This document shows, in pieces, positions 8,674 through 17,456 of a DNA stretch of 38,401 bases. The notes beneath the pieces were generated by a model, which was not told the DNA's origin, did not search any database, and worked only from the letters and a program-made list of their open reading frames with translations. The DNA is from Eubacterium sp. (lineage in GTDB: Bacteria > Bacillota > Clostridia > Peptostreptococcales > Anaerovoracaceae), in the NCBI GenBank assembly GCA_017533915.1, contig JAFWHX010000007.1, forward strand, positions 1-38,401, given 5' to 3'. The position numbers and the translations under genes are program-made. Position 1 is the stretch's first letter, and each line of letters starts with the position of its first letter.

Positions 8674-9135
8674 CTACTCCTTGGTCAGCTTCTCGATCTC
8701 GCTCTTCAGCTGAATATTCTCCATCTGAAGATCAAAGATCGAGTTCTCATATTCTGAGCATTTCTTCTCAAGCTCTCTGTACTTGGTCTCGTCTTCCTTG
8801 CTCTGCTCCATCAGCTTGTCCAGATTTTCCTTGGACTGCTTGTGTGTCTCTTTGGTATCGTCAAGCATCTTCAGATATCTCTGGGCGTCTTTCTCTATCT
8901 GCTGATTCGCAGCCTTGAGCCTCTCGATCTCATCCATCGCGTCAAAATACTCGTCTGTGATATTTATCGCTGTCAGTACTGCGATAGTGCCGGTGCCGCG
9001 CTTGTCAGTCACCCTTGCGATAAGGTGCATCTTATTGTCTACGTACTCGGCTACCTTCTCGATATCTTCCTTGTCCTTATCACCTGAGATCAGATAATCC
9101 TGTCCAAAGATCTTCACATTGACTTTTTCATCCAT
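8674..9135 (-). CDS. zapA: Cell division protein ZapA
   Basis: N-terminal ZapA head (VNVKIFGQDYLISGDKDKEDIEKVAEYVDNKM, then RGTGTIAVLTAINITDEY) followed by a long charged coiled coil to the end. ZapA dimers/tetramers crosslink FtsZ protofilaments at the Z-ring. At 153 residues it is longer than typical ZapA (about 85-110) because of the extended coiled coil. An AGGGTG site precedes the ATG. It lies six genes after ftsZ in the same orientation and immediately before mutS2. Confidence 0.9.
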   Translation of the reverse strand: MDEKVNVKIFGQDYLISGDKDKEDIEKVAEYVDNKMHLIARVTDKRGTGTIAVLTAINITDEYFDAMDEIERLKAANQQIEKDAQRYLKMLDDTKETHKQSKENLDKLMEQSKEDETKYRELEKKCSEYENSIFDLQMENIQLKSEIEKLTKE

Positions 9136-9184
9136 AGTTTCTCACCCTCATCTATAGAATAAATAACCATTTTTTATTTTAGCA

Positions 9185-9216
9185 CAGCCGGATGCCGCTT
9201 TCTATACATCCGGCTG
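9185..9216. other. Hairpin between pheT and zapA
   Basis: A perfect 10-bp inverted repeat (CAGCCGGATG/CATCCGGCTG, 12-nt loop) lies between the pheT stop and the zapA start. On the minus strand it is not followed by a T-run (the T-run lies on the plus-strand side), so it may be an mRNA stabiliser or weak terminator rather than a clear stop. Confidence 0.5.
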
Positions 9217-9233
9217 ATTTTTGCTACGGAGCG

Positions 9234-11693
9234 CTATTGTTCTCTGAGCAGCGCGCCGAACTTCTTCTCAAGGTCTTCGACTATCTTCTTCTGAACTGCG
9301 TCTACTTCCTCATCCTTGAGCGTTCTGTCGTCTGCTCTATATGTGATGCTGAATGCGCAGCTCTTCTTATCCGGCGGTACCGGAAGTCCGCGGTAGATGT
9401 CGAAGAGCTTCACATTCTCGATGATGTCTGATTCTACCGATTCGATCTCGTCGATGATAGCCCCGACCTCCAGCTCGTCGTCTACTATCATCGCGATGTC
9501 TCTCTGAGTCGGCGGGTACTTAGGCGGCTTCTGGTAGTGCACCTCTGTGTCGGCATTTTCGCATATCAGATCAAAATCAAGCTCGCATATGCACGCCTTG
9601 GCGTCCATGCTGAATCTCTCAAGAACATCCGGATGAACTTCTCCCATGATGCCCAGATCCAGCGGTTCTCCGTCCTTTCCGGTGATCATCAGCTTTGCGC
9701 ATCTTCCAGGATGGAACATCGTATCATCTTTTACTGCGACATATTTAACATCTCTGATGCCGAATCTGTCGAGGAGTGCGTTCACCATGCCCTTCAGCAT
9801 GAAGAAGTCGTCGCCATCTCCATAGATACCTACTGAAAGGTGCTTGTATTCCTTCGGAAGTCTCTTGTTCTCGTCAGGATCGTCTGACGGGTTGTTCCTG
9901 AAGACTGTTCCGATCTCATATGCTCTCATAGCATCCATATTTCTGGAATAGTTGAGAGCAAGAGTCTCGAGCATGCTCGTTCTGAGCATGGACCTGAGAG
10001 CCTGTGTATCCTCACCCATCGGGTTCATGATCTTTACATAATCCCGCTCCTGGGCATCTTTGGCGATCCCGGCCATATCCATGTCTCTGTCTCCTGAGAA
10101 TGAATATGTCTGTATCTCGTCTGCGCCCATTCCCGTCAGGATGTCGCGCGCCTTCTGGGCCATATACCAGCTTGCCGGAGTCGACACCTTGGATGCAATA
10201 TTAGGAAGAGTCATCGGAAGGTTGTCGTATCCATACATACGGGCGACTTCCTCAACATAGTCTACTTCCTCAAGAAGGTCCTGTCTTACTGTAGGCGGTG
10301 TGACCACCAGCTCATCTCCTGAGCCTTCTACCTTCATCTCAAGTGATTCCAGATATCCGACCATCTGCTCACGCGGGATATCGATGCCGAGGACTTTGTT
10401 GATCCTGCTTACTCTGGCTGTGACTGTCGGAGCCTTTTCAGGATTCTTGTATACGTCGATGAATCCGTTCAGGACTTTGCCGCATCCGAGGATCTGTACG
10501 AGACGGCAGAACCTTTCGGCTGCGTCTTCGCACTGGTTCGGGTCGATGCCCTTCTCATATCTTCCGGACGCCTCGGTCCTTAAGTTGAGTTTCTTCGATG
10601 TGAATCTCACGCTGGATCCAACAAAGCTTGCCGACTCAAGAACTACTGTCGTAGTGTCGTCCACGATCTCTGAGTCGAGACCGCCCATTACGCCTGCCAC
10701 GCAGACAGGGCCGTTCTCATCGTTGATCATGAGCATCGTATCGTCGAGCGTACGCTCCGTTCCGTCAAGCGTCGTGAACTTCGCGCCGTTCTCGGCTGTG
10801 TCCACGATTATGTGCTGCCCCGCAAGCCTTCTGATATCAAAGGCGTGAAGCGGCTGACCATATTCGATCATTACAAAGTTCGTGATGTCTACTATGTTGT
10901 TGATAGGCCTCATGCCTGCCGCGATGAGGCGTTTCTGGAGCCACCACGGCGACTGTTCGATCTTGACGTCTTTGATCACGTGCGCGGTGTATCGGCGGCA
11001 GAGGTCTGACTTGACGTCGACTTTGATATAGTCGGCAGCGTTCTCGTCTGACGGCTCGACCGCGATGTCCGGGTATTTCATCTTCGTACCGAACGTAGCT
11101 GCAGCTTCACGTGCCATCCCGACCATCGCGAGGCAGTCAGGACGGTTCGGCGTGATCTCGAAGTCGATCACGTGGTCATGAAGGCCGAGCGCCGCATCCA
11201 GATCTTCACCGAGATGGTCATCCCAGTTTCCGGGGAGCAGCCAGATACCGTCCTTTGAGATCATCGGCGCCACTTTGTCCTCGAGTCCAAGCTCCTGAGG
11301 TCCGCAGAGCATTCCGTTGCTCTCGACACCGCGGAGCTTTCCCTTTGTGATCTTGACGCCGCCTTCTACTTTAGGCTGACCGTGGAGCGGTCCCGGGATA
11401 TGGCTCCCGTGTGTCGCTACAGGAACGTAAGCTCCGACGTAGATGTTGTCCGCGCCGGTAACGATCTGAAGCAGGTCGTCTGTTCCCATATTGAGCTGGC
11501 ATACCACGAGCTTATCTGCGTCAGGATGCTTTTCTATCTTATCTATTCTTCCGATCTTGACTCCGGACATGCCGGTCCCGATCTCAGTTATAGTCTCGAT
11601 GTTGGAACCGGACATTATCATCCTGTCCCCGAGTTCCTTTGCAGGAACGTCTACATCTACATAATCTTTCAGCCAGTTTACTGATACTAACAT
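9234..11693 (-). CDS. pheT: Phenylalanyl-tRNA synthetase beta subunit
   Basis: 819 residues, normal for the long bacterial beta subunit. Domains in order: N-terminal EMAP-like tRNA-binding domain (GRIDKIEKHPDADKLVVCQLNMG, about 48-70), B3/B4 domain (VIDFEITPNRPDCLAM, then the QPLHAFD motif), B5 domain (about 410-480), catalytic-like core (QTYSFSGDRD...MNPMGEDTQALRSML), and C-terminal ferredoxin-fold anticodon-binding domain (YPPTQRDIAMIVDDELEVG to the end). With PheS it forms the alpha2-beta2 enzyme charging tRNA-Phe. GGGGGAG precedes the ATG; the gap to pheS is 17 nt, so the pair is one operon. Confidence 0.97.
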   Translation of the reverse strand: MLVSVNWLKDYVDVDVPAKELGDRMIMSGSNIETITEIGTGMSGVKIGRIDKIEKHPDADKLVVCQLNMGTDDLLQIVTGADNIYVGAYVPVATHGSHIPGPLHGQPKVEGGVKITKGKLRGVESNGMLCGPQELGLEDKVAPMISKDGIWLLPGNWDDHLGEDLDAALGLHDHVIDFEITPNRPDCLAMVGMAREAAATFGTKMKYPDIAVEPSDENAADYIKVDVKSDLCRRYTAHVIKDVKIEQSPWWLQKRLIAAGMRPINNIVDITNFVMIEYGQPLHAFDIRRLAGQHIIVDTAENGAKFTTLDGTERTLDDTMLMINDENGPVCVAGVMGGLDSEIVDDTTTVVLESASFVGSSVRFTSKKLNLRTEASGRYEKGIDPNQCEDAAERFCRLVQILGCGKVLNGFIDVYKNPEKAPTVTARVSRINKVLGIDIPREQMVGYLESLEMKVEGSGDELVVTPPTVRQDLLEEVDYVEEVARMYGYDNLPMTLPNIASKVSTPASWYMAQKARDILTGMGADEIQTYSFSGDRDMDMAGIAKDAQERDYVKIMNPMGEDTQALRSMLRTSMLETLALNYSRNMDAMRAYEIGTVFRNNPSDDPDENKRLPKEYKHLSVGIYGDGDDFFMLKGMVNALLDRFGIRDVKYVAVKDDTMFHPGRCAKLMITGKDGEPLDLGIMGEVHPDVLERFSMDAKACICELDFDLICENADTEVHYQKPPKYPPTQRDIAMIVDDELEVGAIIDEIESVESDIIENVKLFDIYRGLPVPPDKKSCAFSITYRADDRTLKDEEVDAVQKKIVEDLEKKFGALLREQ

Positions 11694-11710
11694 TTATGAC
11701 TCCCCCTTCC

Positions 11711-12736
11711 CTATTTGAACTGCTCTATGAAGCGCTTGTCATTCTCATAGAGAAGCCTTATGTCATCGATGCCGTACTTCAGCATCGCGATCCTCTCGAC
11801 TCCCATGCCTACAGCGAAACCTGTGTACTTCTCTGTGTCGATATTGCCGACTTTATGTACATGCGGATGGGTCATGCCGCAGCCGAGGATCTCGATCCAG
11901 CCAGACCCCTTGCAGACGTTGCAGCCGCGTCCGCCGCATTTGAAGCAGGAAACATCCATCTCTGCAGAAGGCTCTGTGAACGGGAAGTGATGAGGCCTGA
12001 ACTTGGTCCTGGTCTCAGGTCCGAAGAGCCTCTTGGCCATGAGGTCAAGAGATCCTTTAAGGTCTGCCATAGTGACGCCTTCACCTACCACCATCATCTC
12101 GATCTGATGGAACGTGTGCGAGTGCGTCGCATCCGGCGTATCACAGCGGAAGCATCTTCCCGGTGAGATGATCTTGTAAGGAAGCTCGAGCCCCTGGACT
12201 GCTCTAGGCTCGCATGAAGATGTATGCGGCCTCAGCACGATCTGCTCATCCACATAGAACGTGTCTGTCTTATCTCTTGCCGGGTGTGTCTCAGGTGCGT
12301 TCAATCCGTCAAAAGTATTGAACACCGTGTCCACTTCCGGCGTCGTGAATACGGCGTATCCCATGTCCTGGAAAATGTCGGCGATCTCGTTTATCGTCTG
12401 TGTGATCGGATGCTGTACTCCGATCTTCACTTCTTTTCCCGGCTCTGTGACGTCGATCCGCTCAGCCTTGAGAGCTGCTTCCTTGGCTTTGGACTTGATC
12501 TCGTCGATACGTTCATTCAGCAAAGCCTCGAACTCGGCTTTTGCCTGGTTTGCCGCTTTTCCGAATTCCTTACGCTGCTCCTTGCTGAGCTCGCTCATAC
12601 CGCGGAGCATTGCAGTGAATTCGCCCTTCTTTCCGAGCATCTTCACCCTGAGGTCTTCAGTATCCTTCAGATCCTCCGCTTCCATTAACATCTTCTTTGC
12701 CTCTTCGAGGACTTCTGTAAGTTTGTTATCCTGCAT
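11711..12736 (-). CDS. pheS: Phenylalanyl-tRNA synthetase alpha subunit
   Basis: 341 residues. N-terminal coiled coil (about 1-90), then the class II synthetase core: GVQHPITQTINEIADIFQDMGY, HPARDKTDTFY, RPHTSSCEPRAVQ, FHQIEMMVVGEGVTMADLKG, RPHHFPFTEPSAEMDVSC, and the glycine-rich motif 3 GFAVGMGVERIAMLKYGI. It makes the phenylalanyl-adenylate and charges tRNA-Phe. An insertion with four cysteines (CFKCGGRGCNVCKG, about 266-279) may bind zinc, as seen in some PheS. AGGAG lies 7 nt upstream of the ATG. No T-box leader fits the 85-nt gap upstream. Confidence 0.97.
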   Translation of the reverse strand: MQDNKLTEVLEEAKKMLMEAEDLKDTEDLRVKMLGKKGEFTAMLRGMSELSKEQRKEFGKAANQAKAEFEALLNERIDEIKSKAKEAALKAERIDVTEPGKEVKIGVQHPITQTINEIADIFQDMGYAVFTTPEVDTVFNTFDGLNAPETHPARDKTDTFYVDEQIVLRPHTSSCEPRAVQGLELPYKIISPGRCFRCDTPDATHSHTFHQIEMMVVGEGVTMADLKGSLDLMAKRLFGPETRTKFRPHHFPFTEPSAEMDVSCFKCGGRGCNVCKGSGWIEILGCGMTHPHVHKVGNIDTEKYTGFAVGMGVERIAMLKYGIDDIRLLYENDKRFIEQFK

Positions 12737-12821
12737 AACTGACTCCTGTTTTAACTTCTCCTGAGCCTCGCCTCACGGCTGAGCCCCATCTTATACGCCG
12801 GCCGTACTGACCCGCGATTTC

Positions 12822-13601
12822 TTATTCAGGCCTTGCCATCTCATACATCAGCAAAGCCGCTGCGACCGATGCGTTGAGCGACTCAAGTCTGCCCTGCATC
12901 GGAATATTGACCAGAATATCTGCCTCATCAAGGAACGTGTCCGAGACACCGTTACCCTCATTGCCGATCACAAGTGCTTTTCTGTCTCCTGACAGGCCGG
13001 CACTGTAATACGGTACGCCGTTCCGCACGTCTGTAACAGCGAGGCTGTAACAGTTATCGTGCGCAGAACCGATGAGGTCTTCTGCACTGTCTGCAAATAC
13101 GACTGGCAGCCTCAGGATCGAACCTGCACAAGCGCGGACGACTTTCGGCGAGAACGGGTCGCATGTTCCTTTGATGAATATGGCCGCGCCTATCCCCGCT
13201 CCTTCTGCTGTCCGGATTATCGTCCCGATATTCCCCGGATCCTGCAGCCTGTCGAGAACGATCACATTGCGACCGGCTTCTGCCATGCTTTTTAGAACAC
13301 CTGCCGCTGATCCTCTGTCAGGCTTCCTTATCACCGCGATCACGCCCTGACTTGTGACTGTGTCCGCGATACTGTCGAACAGCTTGTCCGAGAGGATCAC
13401 CGTATCTTCCGTGTGATCTTCAAACCCGGATCCTTCTCTCGCAAAAACCCGCACAACTTCTATGCTTTCCTGACCAAGAGCCTCATCGACTACATTAGGA
13501 CCTTCAGCTATGAACAGCCCTTCTCTGTCTCTGTACTTTTTCTGTGTCAGACGCTGTAGTTCTTTGAACGTCTTACTGTCTCTGGATGTGATCACACTCA
13601 T
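12822..13601 (-). CDS. SpoU/TrmH family 23S rRNA 2'-O-methyltransferase
   Basis: 259 residues with an N-terminal substrate-binding domain (about 1-95) and a SPOUT catalytic domain holding the three signatures: DPGNIGTIIRTAEGAG (motif 1), VIGNEGNGV (motif 2) and IPMQGRLESLNASVAAALLMYE (motif 3). These bind SAM in a trefoil knot and methylate a ribose 2'-OH in rRNA (RlmB-like) or tRNA; the target cannot be told from sequence. A gene of this type just before pheS-pheT is a common Bacillota arrangement. It starts just after the ftsZ terminator; its ribosome binding site is weak. Confidence 0.9.
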   Translation of the reverse strand: MSVITSRDSKTFKELQRLTQKKYRDREGLFIAEGPNVVDEALGQESIEVVRVFAREGSGFEDHTEDTVILSDKLFDSIADTVTSQGVIAVIRKPDRGSAAGVLKSMAEAGRNVIVLDRLQDPGNIGTIIRTAEGAGIGAAIFIKGTCDPFSPKVVRACAGSILRLPVVFADSAEDLIGSAHDNCYSLAVTDVRNGVPYYSAGLSGDRKALVIGNEGNGVSDTFLDEADILVNIPMQGRLESLNASVAAALLMYEMARPE

Positions 13602-13616
13602 GATATTCCGTTATAA

Positions 13617-13646
13617 TAATAAAAAGCCGGCTTGTTCAACCGGCTT
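13617..13646 (-). terminator. Rho-independent terminator of ftsZ
   Basis: Stem AAGCCGG/CCGGCTT (13624-13630 with 13640-13646) with a 9-nt loop, followed on the minus strand by CTTTTTATTATTAT. It lies 17 nt after the ftsZ stop codon. Confidence 0.9.
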
Positions 13647-13663
13647 AAGTTAACTGGATATAC

Positions 13664-14764
13664 CTATTTGTTCAGGAAACCCGGGATCTTGAATGAACCA
13701 TCCTCTGAGCTGTCTGAATCATTTCCGAAGATCTCATCAAGAGTAACTTCCTTGGTGGTAAGCCCGCCTGGTGTGTTGCTCGCCGGCATGATGCCATCTT
13801 CGTCCTTGAGTCCCTCGTCGAAACCGGTAGCGATCACTGTGATCGCGATCTCGTCGTTCATGGACTCCTCTACGGACGCGCCAAAGATGAGGATCGCATC
13901 GTCCGAGGCTTCCTTCTCCACGGTGTCTGCGATCTCACTTACCTCCATCATACCAAGGTCATATCCGCCGGCGATGTAAAGCAGGATCGCTTTAGCTCCG
14001 GAAATATGAGTCTCAAGAAGCGGGCTCTCGATAGCTTCCTGTACAGCATCTTTCGCCCTGTTGTCTCCCTTGCCGTGGCCGACGCCCATATGAGCGATAC
14101 CGCGATCTGTCATGACCGATCTCACGTCTGCGAAGTCCACGTTGATGAGAGCGGACTCTGCGATCAGATCTGAGATTCCCTGTACGCCCTGTCTCAGGAC
14201 GTCATCTGCCATTGCAAACGCGTCGATCATCGATGTGTTCTTCTCGCAGTTCTCCAGCAGCTTGTCGTTAGGAACTACTACGAGGGAATCGACATATTTC
14301 TTCAGGAAGCCGATACCCTGTTCAGCCTGAGCAGCTCTCTTCTTTCCTTCGAATGAGAACGGCCTTGTAACTACGCCTACTGTGAGGATGCCCATGTCCT
14401 TGGCAGCCTTGGCGATGATAGGAGCAGCTCCTGTTCCTGTGCCGCCGCCCATGCCTGCTGTGATGAAGACCATGTCGCTTCCTTCGATGATGTCAACGAT
14501 CGTATCGATCGTCTCCTCAGCTGACTGCTGACCGATCTCTGGGTTTCCGCCTGCGCCAAGTCCTCTGGTCAGCTTTTCGCCGATCTGGATCTTATTCTCA
14601 GCGTTGCACTTCTTCAATGCCTGCTTATCTGTGTTTACTGCTATGTATTCTACTCCCGCGAGGTTGGTTTCCATCATGCGGTTGACAGCGTTGCATCCGC
14701 CGCCGCCGACGCCGATGACTTTCAGCACTGCGGAGTTATCCGGCTCTGTTTCAAATTGTAACAT
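13664..14764 (-). CDS. ftsZ: Cell division GTPase FtsZ
   Basis: Tubulin-like GTPase that forms the Z-ring. Seen: [15 protein letters not shown] near the start, the tubulin signature [10 protein letters not shown] (about 106-115), synergy loop [15 protein letters not shown], an acidic linker, and a C-terminal conserved peptide FKIPGFLNK that contacts partners such as ZapA, SepF or FtsA. Two ATGs lie six bases apart: the first (14770) has only 2 nt between it and AAGGAGG, while the second (14764) has 8 nt, so the second was chosen (366 residues). A promoter candidate lies upstream and a terminator downstream, so ftsZ may be transcribed apart from the rest of the cluster. ftsA is not next to it. 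Confidence 0.97.
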   Translation of the reverse strand: MLQFETEPDNSAVLKVIGVGGGGCNAVNRMMETNLAGVEYIAVNTDKQALKKCNAENKIQIGEKLTRGLGAGGNPEIGQQSAEETIDTIVDIIEGSDMVFITAGMGGGTGTGAAPIIAKAAKDMGILTVGVVTRPFSFEGKKRAAQAEQGIGFLKKYVDSLVVVPNDKLLENCEKNTSMIDAFAMADDVLRQGVQGISDLIAESALINVDFADVRSVMTDRGIAHMGVGHGKGDNRAKDAVQEAIESPLLETHISGAKAILLYIAGGYDLGMMEVSEIADTVEKEASDDAILIFGASVEESMNDEIAITVIATGFDEGLKDEDGIMPASNTPGGLTTKEVTLDEIFGNDSDSSEDGSFKIPGFLNK

Positions 14765-14770
14765 GAGCAT

Positions 14771-14966
14771 TCCCTCCTTGTTCCCATATATACTACTTGT
14801 TTATAATACCATATCAAAAGCATAATTGCACCAGATTTATGCAATTGTTTTTTTATTTTTTTAAATCAATTTCGCAATAAGTAGTGTATCGTCCACCTGG
14901 AGTTTACCATATATAGTCGTTGTTATGTTATGTATCACCTTGTCTCACAGATGGTCTTCTTCATCT
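14771..14966 (-). promoter_or_regulatory. AT-rich gap before ftsZ with promoter candidate
   Basis: This 196-nt gap separates divIB from ftsZ. On the minus strand a -10-like TATTAT (14803-14808) lies about 35 nt before the ftsZ start; no good -35 was found. Just upstream are an A/T tract and a small dyad (TTGCA/TGCAA). Inference: a separate ftsZ promoter. Confidence 0.45.
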
Positions 14967-16280
14967 TTACACTGCAGGTGAGAATGATATATATCCATTC
15001 TCGCCGAGAATGATAGTCCCGCGCTCTATATCGCTCTTCATGAGCTTGTTCACCACCTTCTGGAGAGTACCGCTCTCGATCGAAGCTCTCAGCTCTTCAG
15101 AGTTTCCTCTTACCTTCAGCATGTCATAGATGAACGCGGTAATGTCCTGATCTTCTATTTCTATCCTCTTGAAGAAGAGATCTCCCTCTTTCATAGTGTG
15201 AAGCGTCGAAAGAGTATCCTGGAAGATCTTGTTCTCCTCTACCTTCGCCTTCGCGCCGGGCTCCATCTTCATTATATGAAGTCCCGTGATCTCTGTAACC
15301 TCCGGATCCAGATTCGCGATCCTGAGCACGACAGCATCCTCGTCTATTACGACGAACTTGTCGCCGTATTTAAGCGCCGCCAGCTCTTCACGCTCCTCCA
15401 CCTCGATCACCAGCGTGTTCGGTATATGCCTCTTCACTCGTACGGATCTGAAATAAAGATTATCTTTAAGGTTCTTCTTTATCTTGTTCTTCTGCGCGTC
15501 AGTGAAAAGATTCCCGCCGGTCTCTACGGCCGACATGTTTATTATCTGCTCGTCAGTATAGAACTTGTTTCCCTCTACTTCGACATTTCTTATCGTGAAC
15601 ACAGGCGAAAGAGCGAATGCCGCGGTCGCGGCAAGAGCTATCAGAAGAAGCAGCACTTTCAGGAAAAAGTGCGTTTTATAATGCTTCTTTTTCTTTACAG
15701 GCTCTTCCTCGGCCTGCTCAGGAGCGGGCATCTCTCCGGATTCTATCGCTTCCCTGAGCTTCTGCGCCTCGATCTCTTCCTCAGAAAGCTCATTCTTCAA
15801 AGCCTTCCTGTCGAGCACCATGGTCTCTGAAGGTATGTCTTCATCCTTAGGGTAGACTCTCGTCCGTCCTTCCTTCCCAAAGAGATCAAGTACTTCATCT
15901 TCTTCATCTCTCCATGGGTTAGGGATATCGTCGAATCCGAGCACCACGGTCTTGTCCAGGTCCTCCTCGTCTTTCTTCTCCGACATCTCGCCCAGATCGT
16001 CGACAGACAATATCAAAGTCTCGTCGCTGACTCCGCCTGCTTCTTTCCCGAGCTCAGGCGCTTCCGTCAGGTCCGCTGTATCATCCGGGCCTGCAGTATG
16101 AGCATCGTCGCCGAATATGTCTTCAAGATCGATCTCCCGTGTCAGATGAAGATCATCGACAAAATCTCCTGCGTCTTTACTTTCGCCGAAGATATCGTCT
16201 ATGTCGATCTCTTTCGTGAGGTCGAGATCATCAACAAAATCACGTTCTTTATCAAGTTGTTCTTTCTTGTTCTCACTCAT
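14967..16280 (-). CDS. divIB: Cell division protein DivIB/FtsQ with repeat-bearing acidic N-terminus
   Basis: 437 residues, much longer than typical DivIB (about 260). Residues 1-200 are cytoplasmic and very acidic, with a 19-residue motif (DFVDDLDLTKEIDIDDIFG, 14-32) repeated at 39-57, and three short T-hydrophobic-hydrophobic-L motifs (TLIL 87-90, TVVL 111-114, TMVL 153-156). A basic patch KKKKH (197-200) leads into one membrane segment (about 204-225), then the extracellular POTRA domain (FTIRNVEVEGNKFYTDEQI) and beta domain. DivIB bridges FtsL/DivIC and the septal PBP in the divisome. Follows murG with a 19-nt gap. Confidence 0.88.
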   Translation of the reverse strand: MSENKKEQLDKERDFVDDLDLTKEIDIDDIFGESKDAGDFVDDLHLTREIDLEDIFGDDAHTAGPDDTADLTEAPELGKEAGGVSDETLILSVDDLGEMSEKKDEEDLDKTVVLGFDDIPNPWRDEEDEVLDLFGKEGRTRVYPKDEDIPSETMVLDRKALKNELSEEEIEAQKLREAIESGEMPAPEQAEEEPVKKKKHYKTHFFLKVLLLLIALAATAAFALSPVFTIRNVEVEGNKFYTDEQIINMSAVETGGNLFTDAQKNKIKKNLKDNLYFRSVRVKRHIPNTLVIEVEEREELAALKYGDKFVVIDEDAVVLRIANLDPEVTEITGLHIMKMEPGAKAKVEENKIFQDTLSTLHTMKEGDLFFKRIEIEDQDITAFIYDMLKVRGNSEELRASIESGTLQKVVNKLMKSDIERGTIILGENGYISFSPAV

Positions 16281-16299
16281 TGAACGGTATGCTTCTTCT

Positions 16300-17415
16300 C
16301 TACCGGAAGTCTTTCATTATCTCATCGTATATAGTCTGCGCGGCGTCTTCTCCCGCGAAGTCTGCCGCCTTCTGCGACATTTCATCAAGAGCTTCCGGCT
16401 CATTGAGGAATCTCACTATCAGCTCCATCATCCTGTCGAATGTGAAGTCTTTCTCTTCTATCAGGACTGCTCCTCCGGCATCCGCGACTTCTTTTGCGTT
16501 GTAATACTGGTGGTTGCCGGTGACGTTCGGGGAAGGTATAAGTACAGACGCCCTTCCGCATGCACATACCTCAGCACAGGTGAGAGCACCTGACCTGCTT
16601 ATAACAAGATCCGCCGCTGAAAGATATGATACCATATCATCTATGTACGGCTTTATAACTATGTTGGATTCGAGCTCCAGGCCTTCCTCCTTTATTCTCT
16701 CCATTATTCTGTCGTAATAAATCTTTCCTGTCCCGAAAAGGAGGACGATCTTTTTCCCGTCTTTCTCCTCACCGTTTAGCTGCTTCATGACGTCGTACAT
16801 CACGTCGTTTATCCTGCCCGCTCCAAGGCTTCCGCCAAACGACAGTATAACAAAAGCCTGCTGGCTCAGCCCGAGCTTTCCTCTTGCTTCCAGCCTGTCA
16901 GCCTGGAAGAAGGCTTTACGAACCGGGTTTCCGGTCACTATGTGCTTTTCAGGATACTTGAAAAAGCTCGTAGCTGATCCGAAGCCCAGGAAGACTTTGC
17001 TCGCATATTTTTCCAGCATCCGGTTCGCAAGGCCTGGAAAAGCATTCTGCTCATGGAAATAGACTTTTGCCCCGAGGCTTTGACCGGCATAGAGCACCGG
17101 GAATGAGACGAAGCCTCCGGTCCCGATCACGATGTCAGGACGGAACTCTTTCATGATCTTTTTCGCTTCATGTATGCCCGCGACGTTCTTTACTGCAGTC
17201 TTTGCGAGCTTGAGCGGATTGCTCCTGTTCACTTCCTCGGCCGGTATCGCTCTGAACTCGTATCCGTGGTCAGGAACGATAGTGCTCTCCATACAGTTTC
17301 CGTCACCGATGTAGAGCACTTCATTTTCAGGATCCATCTCTTTGAATTTGTCGGCGATCGCAAGCGCGGGATATATGTGCCCGCCTGTACCGCCGCCTGT
17401 CATGACTATTCTCAT
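16300..17415 (-). CDS. murG: UDP-GlcNAc:lipid I N-acetylglucosaminyltransferase MurG
   Basis: 371 residues with N-terminal G-loop GGGTGGHIYPALAIA (7-21), the HEQNAFPGLANR stretch, second G-loop SFGGSLGAGRIN, and the donor-binding RSGALTCAEVCACGRASVLIP. A peripheral membrane GT28 glycosyltransferase, it adds GlcNAc to lipid I to give lipid II, after MraY. ATG at 17415 has GGAG upstream. It follows ftsW with a 41-nt gap. Confidence 0.97.
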   Translation of the reverse strand: MRIVMTGGGTGGHIYPALAIADKFKEMDPENEVLYIGDGNCMESTIVPDHGYEFRAIPAEEVNRSNPLKLAKTAVKNVAGIHEAKKIMKEFRPDIVIGTGGFVSFPVLYAGQSLGAKVYFHEQNAFPGLANRMLEKYASKVFLGFGSATSFFKYPEKHIVTGNPVRKAFFQADRLEARGKLGLSQQAFVILSFGGSLGAGRINDVMYDVMKQLNGEEKDGKKIVLLFGTGKIYYDRIMERIKEEGLELESNIVIKPYIDDMVSYLSAADLVISRSGALTCAEVCACGRASVLIPSPNVTGNHQYYNAKEVADAGGAVLIEEKDFTFDRMMELIVRFLNEPEALDEMSQKAADFAGEDAAQTIYDEIMKDFR

Positions 17416-17456
17416 TCTGTATACTCCAGATCGCGGACCTTGCCCGCCACAGTTCT

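Noticed and set aside
9185-9216. Intrinsic terminator for pheT
   Set aside because: The stem is good, but on the transcribed strand no T-run follows; kept only as a hairpin.
12737-12821. T-box leader for pheS-pheT
   Set aside because: The gap is too short and lacks the T-box sequence and specifier stem.
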